Shown piece after piece: positions 15,631 to 25,378 of a stretch of 64,000 nt of DNA. A program made the position numbers and the translations under genes. Position 1 is the first letter of the stretch. Each line of letters starts with the position of its first letter. Under the pieces are notes generated by a model. It saw nothing but the letters and a program-made list of their open reading frames with translations. It was not told the origin of the DNA and ran no database searches. Source of the DNA: Bog-473 sp963717455 (GTDB taxonomy: Bacteria > Actinomycetota > Acidimicrobiia > Acidimicrobiales > RAAP-2); the NCBI GenBank assembly GCA_963717455.1, contig OY970336.1, positions 496,001 to 560,000 on the forward strand, given 5' to 3'.

Positions 15631-16452
15631 ATGACCACCAAGAACAATCACCCCGAACTCATCGACCAGCTGACTGAAGGGATCGCCAACCTCACATCGT
15701 CGATGGAATGGCAGCACTACCTCGACTTCCAGAGTCGATTTCACCGCTACAGCTTCGGCAACGTGCTCCTCATCGCAGCCCAATGCCACGAGGCGACACG
15801 GGTCGCCGGCTTCAACGCCTGGCGGAAGATGAACCGCTTCGTCCGCAAGGGAGAGAAGGCCATCTGGATTCTCGCCCCCATGGTCTACAAGAACACCGAC
15901 GTCGAGGGCGGTGAAAACGATCGGGTCATCCGAGGCTTCAAGTTCGTCGCAGTGTTCGACGTCGCCCAGACCGACGGCGAAGAGCTGCCGTCCATCTGTA
16001 GCCGGATCGACGGTGACGACCCCGCAGGGCTCTATGCCCAACTCCTGACCGTGGCCCAGTCCGTCGGCTTCAGCGTCGAGGACCACGAGTTCGGCGGCTC
16101 CACGAACGGCGACTGCACCTACGACCTGCACCGCATCCGGGTCGAGACCCAGAACACCCCGGCCCAGCGAGTCAAGACGCTCGCTCACGAGATCACGCAT
16201 GCCCTCCTCCACGAGGGTCACAAGGACCGGGCGCTGGCCGAGCTCGAGGCCGAATCCACGGCGTACGTGGTCTGCCAGGCACTCGGGATCGACTCGAGCG
16301 ATTACACCTTCGGGTACGTCACAACCTGGGCCGGTGGGGGCCCGGAGGCGATCGCCGGGATCAGGGCTTCCTGCGAGCGCATCCAGAAGACGGCGGCGAC
16401 CATCCTGCGGGCATTCGAACCTGCTTCCGAGGAGCAGGAGGTGGCGGCGTAA
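15631..16452 (+). CDS. ardC: ArdC-like antirestriction protein
   Basis: A 273-residue protein. The N-terminal ArdC ssDNA-binding domain (about residues 8-120) includes WQHYLDFQSRFHRYSFGNVL and FNAWRKMNRFVRKGEKAIWI. The C-terminal zincin-like domain has HEITHALLHEG near residues 187-197, with HExxH zinc ligands, and a downstream Glu in ELEAESTAYVV. ArdC proteins of conjugative plasmids protect incoming DNA from host restriction, probably by binding single-stranded DNA. It lies just before a type III-like restriction operon on the same strand, and is typical early-transfer cargo of conjugative elements. Confidence 0.88.
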   Translation: MTTKNNHPELIDQLTEGIANLTSSMEWQHYLDFQSRFHRYSFGNVLLIAAQCHEATRVAGFNAWRKMNRFVRKGEKAIWILAPMVYKNTDVEGGENDRVIRGFKFVAVFDVAQTDGEELPSICSRIDGDDPAGLYAQLLTVAQSVGFSVEDHEFGGSTNGDCTYDLHRIRVETQNTPAQRVKTLAHEITHALLHEGHKDRALAELEAESTAYVVCQALGIDSSDYTFGYVTTWAGGGPEAIAGIRASCERIQKTAATILRAFEPASEEQEVAA

Positions 16453-16550
16453 GCCCTCCGCTCCTCCGCCGCATGCCCGGTGCGGGTCTGGGTGGGGTTT
16501 GGTTACGGCGATCACGCCGACAGAGACAGCCCTGTCCTAGCCTCTGGAGC

Positions 16551-19034
16551 GTGGCGCCCCGTAAATCACAGGTTGACAAGGTCATTCCCGTAGAGGACTA
16601 CGAGCACACCGACTCAACCAGGGTGAATAACCCACCGGTGGGGCTGGCCCACTTGGACAGGGAGCAGACCCCCACCCGGACACTCTCGTACGACCCACAC
16701 CTCGACCCCCAGATGGTCTGGGCAGGAAAAGTCGAGCGATCCGACGTCGAGGTGCCTGCTCCCTCCGTCCACGTACACGAGGAACTTTCAGCCCAAAAAA
16801 TCGTGGGCTCGGTCCGGCGTCAGCGCCTCCAGCAGCCTCTCTTCGACGTCGACAAGTTGAACCCGGACGAAGCAGTCGAGTTCTACCAACATGAGCTCGA
16901 CTGGTCGAACCGCATGATCTTGGGTGACTCGCTGACGGTGATGACGAGCCTCCTCGACCGTGAGCGCCTCGGAGGGAAGGCTCAGGCCGTCTTTATCGAC
17001 CCACCCTACGGAGTTCGGTACAACTCGAACTTCCAGCCCCGTATTGGGGACATGGAGATGCGCGACGGGCGCGACGAGGATCTCACCCGCGAGCCCGAGA
17101 TGATCCAGGCCTACCGGGACACCTGGCAACTCGGCATCCACTCCTACCTCAGCTACCTGCGGGATCGCATCGCTGTCGCACGAGAACTGCTTACCGACAG
17201 CGGCTCGCTTTTTGTCCAGATCTCCGACGACTACTCCCACTTGGTCCGGGTGCTTCTCGATGAGGTATTCGGATCGCAGAACTATGTGGCCCAGATCACC
17301 TTCAAGAAGACAGCAGGGAGCACTGGTTCCGACCTTGCAATCGTTGCCGACTACCTGATGTGGTACGCAAAGGACAAACCACAGATGAAGTACCGGCAGC
17401 TCTACCTCCCCAAGAGCTCAGGTAAGGCCACTGACACTGCGTACTCGTGGATCGAAATGCCTAGTGGCGAGCGTCGGCGAATGAAGCCGTCGGAGTTGGC
17501 CGGTGTTGATCCGCTGCCTGACGGAGCCCGCGTGTTCCGATGGGACAACCTCACCAGCCAGTCGATCGGCCGCAAGAAGGGCGAAGGGGCCGCGTCGTGG
17601 TTCGAAGTCGAACTCGACGGGCAGAAGTACACGCCTGGCTCGAGCAGCCGGTGGAAGACGAACGAAGAGGGAATGAGCCGGCTGCTCGAAGCGCGACGGG
17701 TCATCGGCTCATCTCGGACTCTGAACTACGTCCGGTACCTCGATGACTTCGACGGTTTCCCAATCAACAGTGTGTGGGACGACACGGTCACGAGTGGTTT
17801 CACCTCCGACAAGCGCTATGTCGTCCAGACCAATCCGAAGGTCATATCACGGTGTCTCTTGATGGCCACCGATCCCGGCGACCTCGTCATCGACCCGACG
17901 TGTGGTGGCGGCACCACCGCCATGGTGGCCGAGCAGTACGGCCGGCGCTGGATAACCATCGACACGTCCCGGGTGGCACTCGCCGTGGCGCGCGAGCGCC
18001 TACTTACGACGATTTACGACTACTACCGCCTGGCACAGCCAGAACGTGACGTCGACGGGGGTTTCATCTACGAAACCCAACAGCGGGTGACGCTCGGTCA
18101 GATCGCTCGCGGCGAAGAGCCAGAGGTCGTCACGATCTACGACCGACCGGTCATCGACAAGAAGAAGACGAGAGTCTCTGGACCATTCACAGTCGAGGCC
18201 TTGTCTCGCTACTCGGTCAATCCACTTGACCCCGACGTCTCAGCTCCGTTCACCAATGGGCACACGGCTACTCACGTCGAGGCCCTCATCGACGCCCTCA
18301 AGGTCCAGGGCATTCCCCGGCCCGGCGGCGAGCCGCTGTCCATCGATTCCCTTTCCGCCCTTGCCGCGGCTGAACCACTCCAGGCCGAGGGCATCGTCGA
18401 GCGCGACGGGAAGAAGGCTCGATTCGCCGTGTCGCTCGGACCCCAGTTCGGTGCCATCACAATGTCACAGGTGTCCGACGCGTTGCGGGCCGCCATCGGG
18501 TTCGACCTCGTCGTCTTCGCCGGGTTCGCCGTATCCGCCGACGCTCAAGACAAGCTTGGGGGCGGCAAGATCGGCGGATCAAACGTCGCACTCCTGCTCG
18601 CCAATCCGGACCTTCTTGTCGGGGACCTACTCAAGAACACGAGCTCGAGTCAGACCTTTCGTCTCTACGCGTCACCCGACGCCCAGGTCACCCACGCCGA
18701 GGACGGCTACCGGGTCGAGGTCCTTGGCCTCGACTCCTTCGACGCCGCTACAGGAGCGACAACCAGCTTTGGCACGTCGGGGATCCAGGCCTGGTTCCTC
18801 GACGACGACTACGACGGGACTGTCTTCCGGGTCTCCCAGGCCTTCTTCCCAGTCACCGACGCCTGGGACAAACTGGAGCGGGCCCTGCGGTCGACCGTCG
18901 ACGCGGCCCTGCTGACCGAGCTTCACGGCTGGACCTCCCTGCCCTTCGACGCCGGTGACAGCCATAAGGTCGCGGTGCGGGTGGTGGCCAATGATGGCAA
19001 CGCCGCAGAGCTGATCCTGGATCTCCCGAAGTGA
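16551..19034 (+). CDS. Type III-like restriction-modification methyltransferase (Mod)
   Basis: GTG 16551 gives 827 residues; the frame is open 78 bases further up, but that part looks non-coding. Beta-class adenine methyltransferase order: catalytic motif DPPYG near residues 149-153 (AVFIDPPYGVRY), the target region between, then the SAM-binding motif DPTCGGGTTAMVAEQYG near residue 448. The C-terminal 350 residues hold further domains, among them a strand-rich region (AITMSQVSDALRAAIGFDLV). It methylates adenine to protect host sites and would guide the helicase-nuclease encoded next. The stop overlaps the next start as GTGA. Confidence 0.87.
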   Translation: MAPRKSQVDKVIPVEDYEHTDSTRVNNPPVGLAHLDREQTPTRTLSYDPHLDPQMVWAGKVERSDVEVPAPSVHVHEELSAQKIVGSVRRQRLQQPLFDVDKLNPDEAVEFYQHELDWSNRMILGDSLTVMTSLLDRERLGGKAQAVFIDPPYGVRYNSNFQPRIGDMEMRDGRDEDLTREPEMIQAYRDTWQLGIHSYLSYLRDRIAVARELLTDSGSLFVQISDDYSHLVRVLLDEVFGSQNYVAQITFKKTAGSTGSDLAIVADYLMWYAKDKPQMKYRQLYLPKSSGKATDTAYSWIEMPSGERRRMKPSELAGVDPLPDGARVFRWDNLTSQSIGRKKGEGAASWFEVELDGQKYTPGSSSRWKTNEEGMSRLLEARRVIGSSRTLNYVRYLDDFDGFPINSVWDDTVTSGFTSDKRYVVQTNPKVISRCLLMATDPGDLVIDPTCGGGTTAMVAEQYGRRWITIDTSRVALAVARERLLTTIYDYYRLAQPERDVDGGFIYETQQRVTLGQIARGEEPEVVTIYDRPVIDKKKTRVSGPFTVEALSRYSVNPLDPDVSAPFTNGHTATHVEALIDALKVQGIPRPGGEPLSIDSLSALAAAEPLQAEGIVERDGKKARFAVSLGPQFGAITMSQVSDALRAAIGFDLVVFAGFAVSADAQDKLGGGKIGGSNVALLLANPDLLVGDLLKNTSSSQTFRLYASPDAQVTHAEDGYRVEVLGLDSFDAATGATTSFGTSGIQAWFLDDDYDGTVFRVSQAFFPVTDAWDKLERALRSTVDAALLTELHGWTSLPFDAGDSHKVAVRVVANDGNAAELILDLPK

Positions 19035-21751
19035 GTGAAGCCGGTCAGGTCGTCTCCGGCAACCCCATTATCAACGACCCCTTCGCCGAGCCGACGCGTC
19101 ACTGGTACTTCAGCGGGCTGGTGCCCGAGATACGCGACGGCCGTCGCACGGCCGGGTACCTGGCAGCGTCGCCGGATGGCGAGCTCAAGATCACCGACGA
19201 AATCATCGGGTTCGAGGTCGTGAACGACATCCGGGACCGTGTGCGGACGTGGCGGGCGGACGAGTACCCCGGCGCGACAGTGCTTACTCGTGACCTGCTG
19301 CGGCACTGGTTTGACGACGAGCGCCGCCTCAACAACACCCGGCCCTTCTTCTGCCAGCAGGAGGCCGTCGAGACCGTCGTCTTCCTGACCGAGGCACCGG
19401 CCGACCGCAGAGTGGGATTCACCGTGCCGCCGTCGGGGGAGGCTTACACCCGCTGGGCAGTGAAGATGGCTACGGGCTCGGGAAAGACCCTGGTGATGGC
19501 ACTCATTGCGGCCTGGAGCGGACTGAACAAGGTGGTCAATCGCCAGGACCCCCGGTTCAGCGACCAGATCCTGGTGGTCAGTCCCAACATCACCGTCCGC
19601 GACCGCCTGGTCGGCGCCGGCGGCCTCGACCCCAAGCACGCCGAGTCGGTATTCGCCGAATTCGACCTCATTCCCCCCCAGTACTCGGGCCTCGTGGGCC
19701 AGTTCCACCTCCAGGTCATGAACTGGCACCAACTCGCGCCGAAGGAGGACCCCAAGCGCTCCGTCGTCCGTAGAGGTCGGGAGTCCGACGCAGCCTTCTG
19801 CCGACGAGTTCTAGACGGCCTGTCCTCGACGGGTCGAGTACTGGTGCTCAACGACGAGGCCCACCACGCCTACCGCTTCCCGGAGGACATAGCGGCCGCC
19901 CGGGTGGACGCCGACGAGGTACGAGAGGCGACCGTCTGGATCGACGGCCTCGAGCGCATCCACCGCCACCGAGAGATTCTCCGTGCCGTGGACTGCTCGG
20001 CCACGCCGATGTTCCCGAGTTCGTTCAAGGAGCACGCTTGGACGCCGTTCCCGTGGATCATCAGCGACTTCGCCCTTGTGGACGCAATCGAGAGCGGACT
20101 TGTGAAGATCCCGCGCACCCCGACCGACGACAATACCGGGATGGCCATCCCGAAGTACCGGCGCCTGTGGGACTACATCAAAGAGACCCTGCCCAAGCGC
20201 AACGAGTCCGAAGAAGAAGCTCATCCGCTCACTGACTACCTCGCCGAAGCCGACGGCCCACTCAAGCAGCTGGCCGGCGCATGGGAAGAGACGTTCACGG
20301 CCTGGCGGGAGGCCGGCCGGGACGTTCCCCCTGTCATGATCGTCATCTGCCATGACACCAACGTGGCCCGCATGATCGACCATCACATCGCCGTCCTCGG
20401 TGAAGCTTCCCCAGGTCTGGTCAACCCGGCGTCAGGGCCGCCGGTGACCGTACGCATTGACACCGACGCTCTGAACAAGGCTGAATCCGGTGTCGGAAAC
20501 GCCGCAGCCGAGGAGATCCGAGAGCTGGTTTCCACCGTCGGCAAAGCAGGTAAGCCGGGCGCCAACATCCGCTGCCTGGTCAGCGTGGCGATGCTCTCGG
20601 AAGGTTGGGACGCCAGGAACGTCACCCAGATTCTTGGTCTTCGGGCCTTTCAGTCGCAGCTGCTCTGCGAGCAAGTGGTCGGCCGGGGCCTTCGCCGAAG
20701 CGACTACTCCAACCTCTCCGAGCCCGAGTACGTCGATGTCTATGGGGTGCCCTTCCAGCTGCTCCCGATGGCCCGCTACGACAGCGCGGCGCCGTCAAAG
20801 CCGCCGGACTACACGACCGTCTATTCAGTCAAAGACCGGGCTGACCTCAAGATCGAGTTCCCGCGCATCGTGCAGGTTGTGCCGGACATCGCCGACACGC
20901 TCGACGTGGACTTCGATGCGATCGAGCCGATCCGGGTGACGCCGCGGTTCGACCCGACGGACACCTGGGTGGAGTTCGACCTGGGGACTCCACACGCTGG
21001 CCTCGGGGGAGTGGTCCAGGACAGGGACCGGGCCTACGAGAACTTCCGGATCCAGAGGCTGCTTTTTCGAGTGGCTGCCGGGTTGATCGAGCCGTACTCC
21101 AAGCCTTGGCTGTTCCCGCAGGCTCTGGAGATCGCCCAGCGGGTCGTGCGCCCCGTCGAGGAGGGCGGAAAAGTCGCTTACGAGAAGGACACGGACCATC
21201 GAGAGGTGTGCAACCTTCGGTACCTGACCTTGATTCGGGAGCGTCTGGGCGCCGCTCTGCGGGCTGGGGAAGGCCCGGAGCGGTTCCTTCCGGCGCTCGA
21301 CGAATACCAGCCTATTGGATCGACCGAGGGACTCAACTTCGCAGCACCGACCGACCGTTGCGTTCCGACGGCGAAGAGCCACCTCTCCCATGCGGTGTGT
21401 GATTCCGGCCTCGAGCGCAAGATGTGCGCCGTCCTCGACTCCGATGAAGAGGTTGTTGCCTGGGTTAAGAACCACAAGCTCTTCCTCGAGATCCCATACC
21501 TCTACATGGGGCTGACTTACCGATATCGACCGGACTTCGTCGTGATTCTCCAAAGTGGCCTGACGGTCCTGCTTGAGGGGAAAGGCGACCCCGACGAGAA
21601 GGACGATGCGAAGGCAACGGCGGCCCGGCGGTGGGTCGAGGCCGTCAATGCGTGGGGAGGCCTGGGGGAGTGGGTCCATGCAATCTGTTATGACGCCGGC
21701 ACTTTGACTCAGCAGCTCGAGGAAATGAGCCACGTAGAGGCGAACGCATGA
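19031..21751 (+). CDS. Type III-like restriction helicase-nuclease (Res)
   Basis: A 906-residue protein from GTG 19031. Superfamily 2 helicase motifs: Walker A MATGSGKTLVMAL near residue 146, DEAH-type motif LNDEAHHAYR near 274, motif III-like AVDCSATPMF, and the C-terminal helicase part with SVAMLSEGWDARNVTQILGL and GRGLRR. Near the C-terminus YRPDFVVILQSGLTVLLEGK has the D...ExK spacing of a PD-(D/E)XK nuclease. It should move along DNA using ATP and cleave unmethylated sites with the Mod subunit. It is followed by an ASCH gene through an ATGA overlap. Confidence 0.88.
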   Translation: MSEAGQVVSGNPIINDPFAEPTRHWYFSGLVPEIRDGRRTAGYLAASPDGELKITDEIIGFEVVNDIRDRVRTWRADEYPGATVLTRDLLRHWFDDERRLNNTRPFFCQQEAVETVVFLTEAPADRRVGFTVPPSGEAYTRWAVKMATGSGKTLVMALIAAWSGLNKVVNRQDPRFSDQILVVSPNITVRDRLVGAGGLDPKHAESVFAEFDLIPPQYSGLVGQFHLQVMNWHQLAPKEDPKRSVVRRGRESDAAFCRRVLDGLSSTGRVLVLNDEAHHAYRFPEDIAAARVDADEVREATVWIDGLERIHRHREILRAVDCSATPMFPSSFKEHAWTPFPWIISDFALVDAIESGLVKIPRTPTDDNTGMAIPKYRRLWDYIKETLPKRNESEEEAHPLTDYLAEADGPLKQLAGAWEETFTAWREAGRDVPPVMIVICHDTNVARMIDHHIAVLGEASPGLVNPASGPPVTVRIDTDALNKAESGVGNAAAEEIRELVSTVGKAGKPGANIRCLVSVAMLSEGWDARNVTQILGLRAFQSQLLCEQVVGRGLRRSDYSNLSEPEYVDVYGVPFQLLPMARYDSAAPSKPPDYTTVYSVKDRADLKIEFPRIVQVVPDIADTLDVDFDAIEPIRVTPRFDPTDTWVEFDLGTPHAGLGGVVQDRDRAYENFRIQRLLFRVAAGLIEPYSKPWLFPQALEIAQRVVRPVEEGGKVAYEKDTDHREVCNLRYLTLIRERLGAALRAGEGPERFLPALDEYQPIGSTEGLNFAAPTDRCVPTAKSHLSHAVCDSGLERKMCAVLDSDEEVVAWVKNHKLFLEIPYLYMGLTYRYRPDFVVILQSGLTVLLEGKGDPDEKDDAKATAARRWVEAVNAWGGLGEWVHAICYDAGTLTQQLEEMSHVEANA

Positions 21752-22083
21752 AGGCCCTCACGGTTCGGCAACCATGGGCGAGTCTGATCGTGGCCGGTAT
21801 TAAGGACGTCGAGAACCGACCGCGGCGGATCAGATATCGGGGACGCCTGGCGATTCACGCTGGGCTGGGCGTGAACGAAGAAGCCCTTCGAAAGTACCGC
21901 CGCCTATTAGAGGATCCACTTCCGGCCGGGGCACTAATCGGCTCAGTTGACATCATCGATTGCGTCGAGAACTCGAAAAGCAAATGGGCTGAAGACGGCT
22001 ACTTCCATTGGGTGCTGGCCAACCCTCGCGAGCTCAAGCGTCCCCGTCCGATGAAAGGCCGGTTGGGACTCTGGGATACGTAG
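21748..22083 (+). CDS. ASCH-domain protein in the restriction operon
   Basis: A 111-residue single-domain protein overlapping the res stop as ATGA. The start MKALTVRQPWASLIVAG plus KDVENRPRRIRYRGRLAIHA are hallmarks of the ASCH fold, a PUA-related domain that binds RNA or modified nucleic acid. A GSVDIIDC strand and a C-terminal KGRLGLWD complete it. ASCH/EVE-type domains occur next to restriction systems, where they may sense modified bases. Strict coupling to res suggests that it belongs to the same system. Confidence 0.82.
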   Translation: MKALTVRQPWASLIVAGIKDVENRPRRIRYRGRLAIHAGLGVNEEALRKYRRLLEDPLPAGALIGSVDIIDCVENSKSKWAEDGYFHWVLANPRELKRPRPMKGRLGLWDT

Positions 22084-22178
22084 GGACCCAGGCCTATGCC
22101 GGAGATAGTAGATCTGAACGGCTTCCCGCCGCAGCCCAAGCGAAAGGCCGCGGAACCCCGCCTCCAACTACACCCCTG

Positions 22179-22186
22179 CGCAAACT
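22179..22186 (+). repeat. Left copy of 8-bp target-site duplication
   Basis: CGCAAACT lies directly before the ISL3 left end and is repeated exactly at 23601-23608. ISL3 elements typically duplicate 8 bp. Confidence 0.9.
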
Positions 22187-23600
22187 GGCTCTTCGGATTT
22201 CAGCGGGGTGTGACGCTGGCCAGCAGGTCCCAGTTGGGCTTGCCGGCGTAGAGCAGTGAGCGGATCCGGTAGTTGCGGAACGACGTGAACCCGAATGCGG
22301 CGCGCTTGACCCGCTTGATGAGGTTGTTGACCGCCTCGGTGGGTCCGTTTGAGACATGGGCACGGTGCCAGGCGGCGATCTGGTGCTTCCAGCGCAGCAG
22401 CGTTCGTCCGAGAGAGCGTGCCTCGATCGGATAGTCCTTGTCCTGGAGGTCGTGGCCGAGCTGGGTCACCCACTCGAGCGCGACCTCGGCATCGCCGTGG
22501 GCATAGAGCTCTCGCACGGCCTCTTTGGCCTCCCACAGCGTTGCGACGTCGCCATGGGGATCTCCGGCGCGGAGCAGGCCGGTGAGCCTCTCGTGGCCCG
22601 TGTCGTCGAGTCGCTCCTTGGCCTTGGTGAGGAGTCGTCGGCATCGATAGAGCGGGTCGGACTTGCGACCCCGATGCCCGAGGGTCTCGTTCTGTACCCG
22701 TCTCCGGCACTCGTCGAGCTTGGTGTTGGCGAGCTTGACGACGTGGAACGGATCGGCGACCAAGGTGGCATCGGGCACCATGATCTCGAACACGGCGTCG
22801 ATAGGGGCCCGAGAGATCGAGTGTGCCGAACTCGATGCGCTCCAAGAACGCCGGCGTCCGCTCGGCCAACCAGGCCATGGGCTCGGCGCTGCCCCGACCA
22901 GGGACGACATCGAGGAGCTGACCGGCACCGACGTCGACGATCTGGGTGGAGAAGTGCTGGCGGTGGTAGGGACCGATCCTCACCATGAGCACCTCGTCGA
23001 GACCCAGGGCGCCGACCGCGCCGATGCGCTCGGTGTCGGCCTCGAGCAGGCCTTCGCCATAGGCGACGACGGTGTCGTTCACGGTGTGCCAGTCACAGCC
23101 GAGCTCGGTGGCCACCTCGTTGACGCTGCGAGCGCACCGGCCGACCTGGATGGTGGCCCACCGGGCCGCCCGGGAGGTGAGCACCTGGCGCGGCGAGGCG
23201 ATGCGATCGTCCTCCTCTGTCCACGAACCCATCGCACAGTCCCCATCGGGACACATCCAGCGGCGCTTGTGCCACACCAGGCGCGTCGGGCGTCCGAACA
23301 GCGCGAGGTCGACCAGCTCGACCGCAGAGCGGTCCTTGATCCGGGCGAGCACCCCGCACGTCTCACACCCCACGAGCGAAGCCTTGGTCTCGACGTGGAT
23401 CCTCGCCTGGTCGCCATCGCCGTCCTCTGCACCAAGGAAAGCGATCGTCGGGAGTCCGATCATCCACTCGAGCGCGCGCGTAGGGTCAGTGAGCACGGGG
23501 GTCCTCCATCTGCGGTCGTAGAGAAACCTCAGACTGGTGGACCCCCGCTACGCGGTCGCGGATCCTCCTACTGCTCCACCCCGTTCATTTCCGAAGAACC
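22187..23600 (-). mobile_element. ISL3-family insertion sequence
   Basis: A 1414-bp element. The left end begins GGCTCTTCGGATTTCAGCGG at 22187. The complement of the right end begins GGTTCTTCGGAAATGAACGG from 23600, giving terminal inverted repeats of about 24 bp with 5 mismatches. It is flanked by the exact duplication CGCAAACT. The transposase is on the minus strand and is frameshifted. The intact duplication indicates simple, probably recent insertion. Confidence 0.9.
22200..23496 (-). pseudogene. ISL3 transposase, frameshifted
   Basis: The N-terminal part (from 23496) contains a zinc-binding region (VGCETCG ... WMCPDGDC), an HTH-like part (ARSVNEVATELGCDWHTVND) and the first catalytic block (IGAVGALGLDEVLM). 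The frame is lost at a GGGG/CCC run at 22804-22810 on the plus strand. The other frame continues with DATLVADPFHVVKLANTKLD and the typical C-terminus (SNGPTEAVNNLIKRVKRAAF ... FRNYRIRSLLYAG), ending at 22200. One extra base explains the split. If it is real, the element cannot move by itself. Confidence 0.85.
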
Positions 23601-23608
23601 CGCAAACT
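23601..23608 (+). repeat. Right copy of 8-bp target-site duplication
   Basis: CGCAAACT directly after the ISL3 right end, identical to 22179-22186. Confidence 0.9.
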
Positions 23609-24729
23609 GCGCACGTCAGGTTTTGTCGTCGACGGCGAGAAAGACATACTGCTCAGATCTGTGCTCGCAGGTGGCGAGTTGGATCCGATACTTCCAGAAG
23701 GCGAAGTCCGACGGCCGGATCCTCCTCCCTGACGTTCACGAGGCTCTAGGGATCAAGCTTGCCCTCATCGCTGGGGGCGGATATGCCGAAACCGAGCGTG
23801 AACTTCCGCCTGAGCTCCGTGAGGAAATCAAGAAGAGGGATGGTGGTCTGTGCCGCAAATGTGGCGCGCCCGGAACCGATATCGACCACATTCAAGGTTC
23901 CAGCCCAGATCCCTCCAACCTCCAGCTCCTTTGCCGCGAATGCCATAACGAAAAGACTCAGGAGGCGATGGTTGCGGCGGCTCCAGCCGTTGTGGAGGCG
24001 GTTCATCGACCCATTCAACGCAGAGCTCTTGAGGCGCCACATCGCCAGCCCTGCGACTCCTTGAACTGGGATTACAACCAGTGGATCAAAGGAGCGCTTG
24101 GTGTCTCGCCAGCGCTCAGGTCCCTGTGGGCCACCTGGCTGGCTGGGCCCGGGACAAGTGAACTCAATCCGGCCATTGCGGTCACTGGCTTTCCTGCGGA
24201 ACTCGACCCGTGGTCGTGGTACCTGGGCGCAGAACCAGTAGCTAACGCAGTCCCGACGGCCGAGGAGTGGCGGAACTCTTGGCCCGAAGGAGGGATTCCC
24301 TTCACGATCGGGGATCCGCTCGACGAAGAGTCCGCAGCGCTACAAAGAGCAGTGTGGGAACGGAGTCAACGGTTTCTTAAGGAATCTGAGCGGCGACGAG
24401 CCATTGCAGATCTGAGGACGATCTCGCATGCGCGGCCGTTTCGAAGGCCCATCGCTGGAAAAGGAAAATGGCACACTTCATATGCCGACGTCGAGGGCAG
24501 CGCAATACCTGAGTGGGTGACCAATGCGGCCCGGACGCCAGCATGCGGGAGCCGCACCGTTGAACTGAATCTTCTCAGCGAACCTTTCTACCCGGCGGTT
24601 GGCGAGAAGTGCTCCAAGTACACCGATCGTCTCTGTGGGAACTGCTTGCGCATCGAATAACCGTGTGTGGAAGCGAATGGTCCTCAGTGACTCTCAAGCC
24701 GCTCCGCCAGCAGACGTAGTCCCGGTCCC

Positions 24730-24945
24730 ATGCCCGCCCCCGGCGACGTCCACCCCGGCTTCCTGGCTGAGGCTGGGCGCTGCTGGCGGCTGGTCTACAG
24801 CGAGCAGCTCCAGGCCACGCATTGCGTCGGGTCGCCAGCGTGGACGGGTCGCTGGCTCAGACCCAAGGGCGATCGGTGGTTCCCGGTGTGGGCCTGTCCG
24901 GAGCACCTCCAGGGGCTGACGGGGCTCCGGCAGTTCGGAGGATAG
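24730..24945 (+). CDS. Small Cys/His-containing hypothetical protein
   Basis: A 71-residue frame from ATG 24730. It is rich in Trp and has a possible metal-binding set (RCWR, THCVG, ACPEH). The phrase WTGRWLRPKGDRWFPVWACP has the character of short conserved proteins of actinobacterial conjugative elements. No ribosome site is obvious. It lies between the HNH gene and ssb and could belong to the element's early genes. It may be a small zinc protein; function unknown. Confidence 0.45.
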   Translation: MPAPGDVHPGFLAEAGRCWRLVYSEQLQATHCVGSPAWTGRWLRPKGDRWFPVWACPEHLQGLTGLRQFGG

Positions 24946-25378
24946 GGCCGAGGCTCCAGATCCGCCGCCCGTCGGTATCACGGTCACGGCGATGGACCGC
25001 CGTCGGGAACCCTCAATGGATCATCGAGCGTGACAAGCACATTCTCCTAGCCATAGTCGTCCTGCCAGTGGTTGTCTGGATCCAGTACGGCCAACCTGAG
25101 TCCCGGTGTAGCGACAAGGCTTCTCGGCGGTACCCGCTGGTCGGCGATCGCTGCGTCGTGGTCCTCCCGACGTGTGTGGTGGTGCTTTCGGTCCCATCTT
25201 GCGCCCCGTCGCCTCGGCCGCAACGGCGTCTCGGAAACTGGCCGGCGGCCTTCGCTGCGCTCACTGACCTTCGGTCCCGCCGCAACTTTCCGGCCGACCC
25301 TGCGGGCAACCGTTGCCCCCTCGCCTTCCCGGTTCGCGTGTCGTGCCCGTAAGCACCACACACGAAAGGAACCACAAC
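24946..25378. other. Intergenic region upstream of ssb
   Basis: No frame here looks like a real gene. The last bases hold CACGAAAGGAACCACAAC, a ribosome site for ssb. The ssb promoter should lie here. Confidence 0.5.

Larger units (their letters stand above)
22096..24660 (+). pseudogene. Zinc-finger HNH endonuclease gene split by ISL3 element
   Basis: ATG 22096, 12 bases after the ASCH gene, starts MPEIVDLNGFPPQPKRK. The frame runs to the ISL3 element at 22187 and resumes after it at 23609. Removing the element and one 8-bp target copy gives an uninterrupted 380-residue protein. Its junction creates CANC ... YCSDLC, a four-Cys zinc finger divided by the insertion. An HNH nuclease domain follows (RDGGLCRKCG ... 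DIDHIQGSSPDPSNL, LLCRECHNEKTQ). The 24000-24660 part is a helical domain of unknown role. It is the fourth gene of the restriction operon and is now inactive unless the element excises. Confidence 0.85.
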
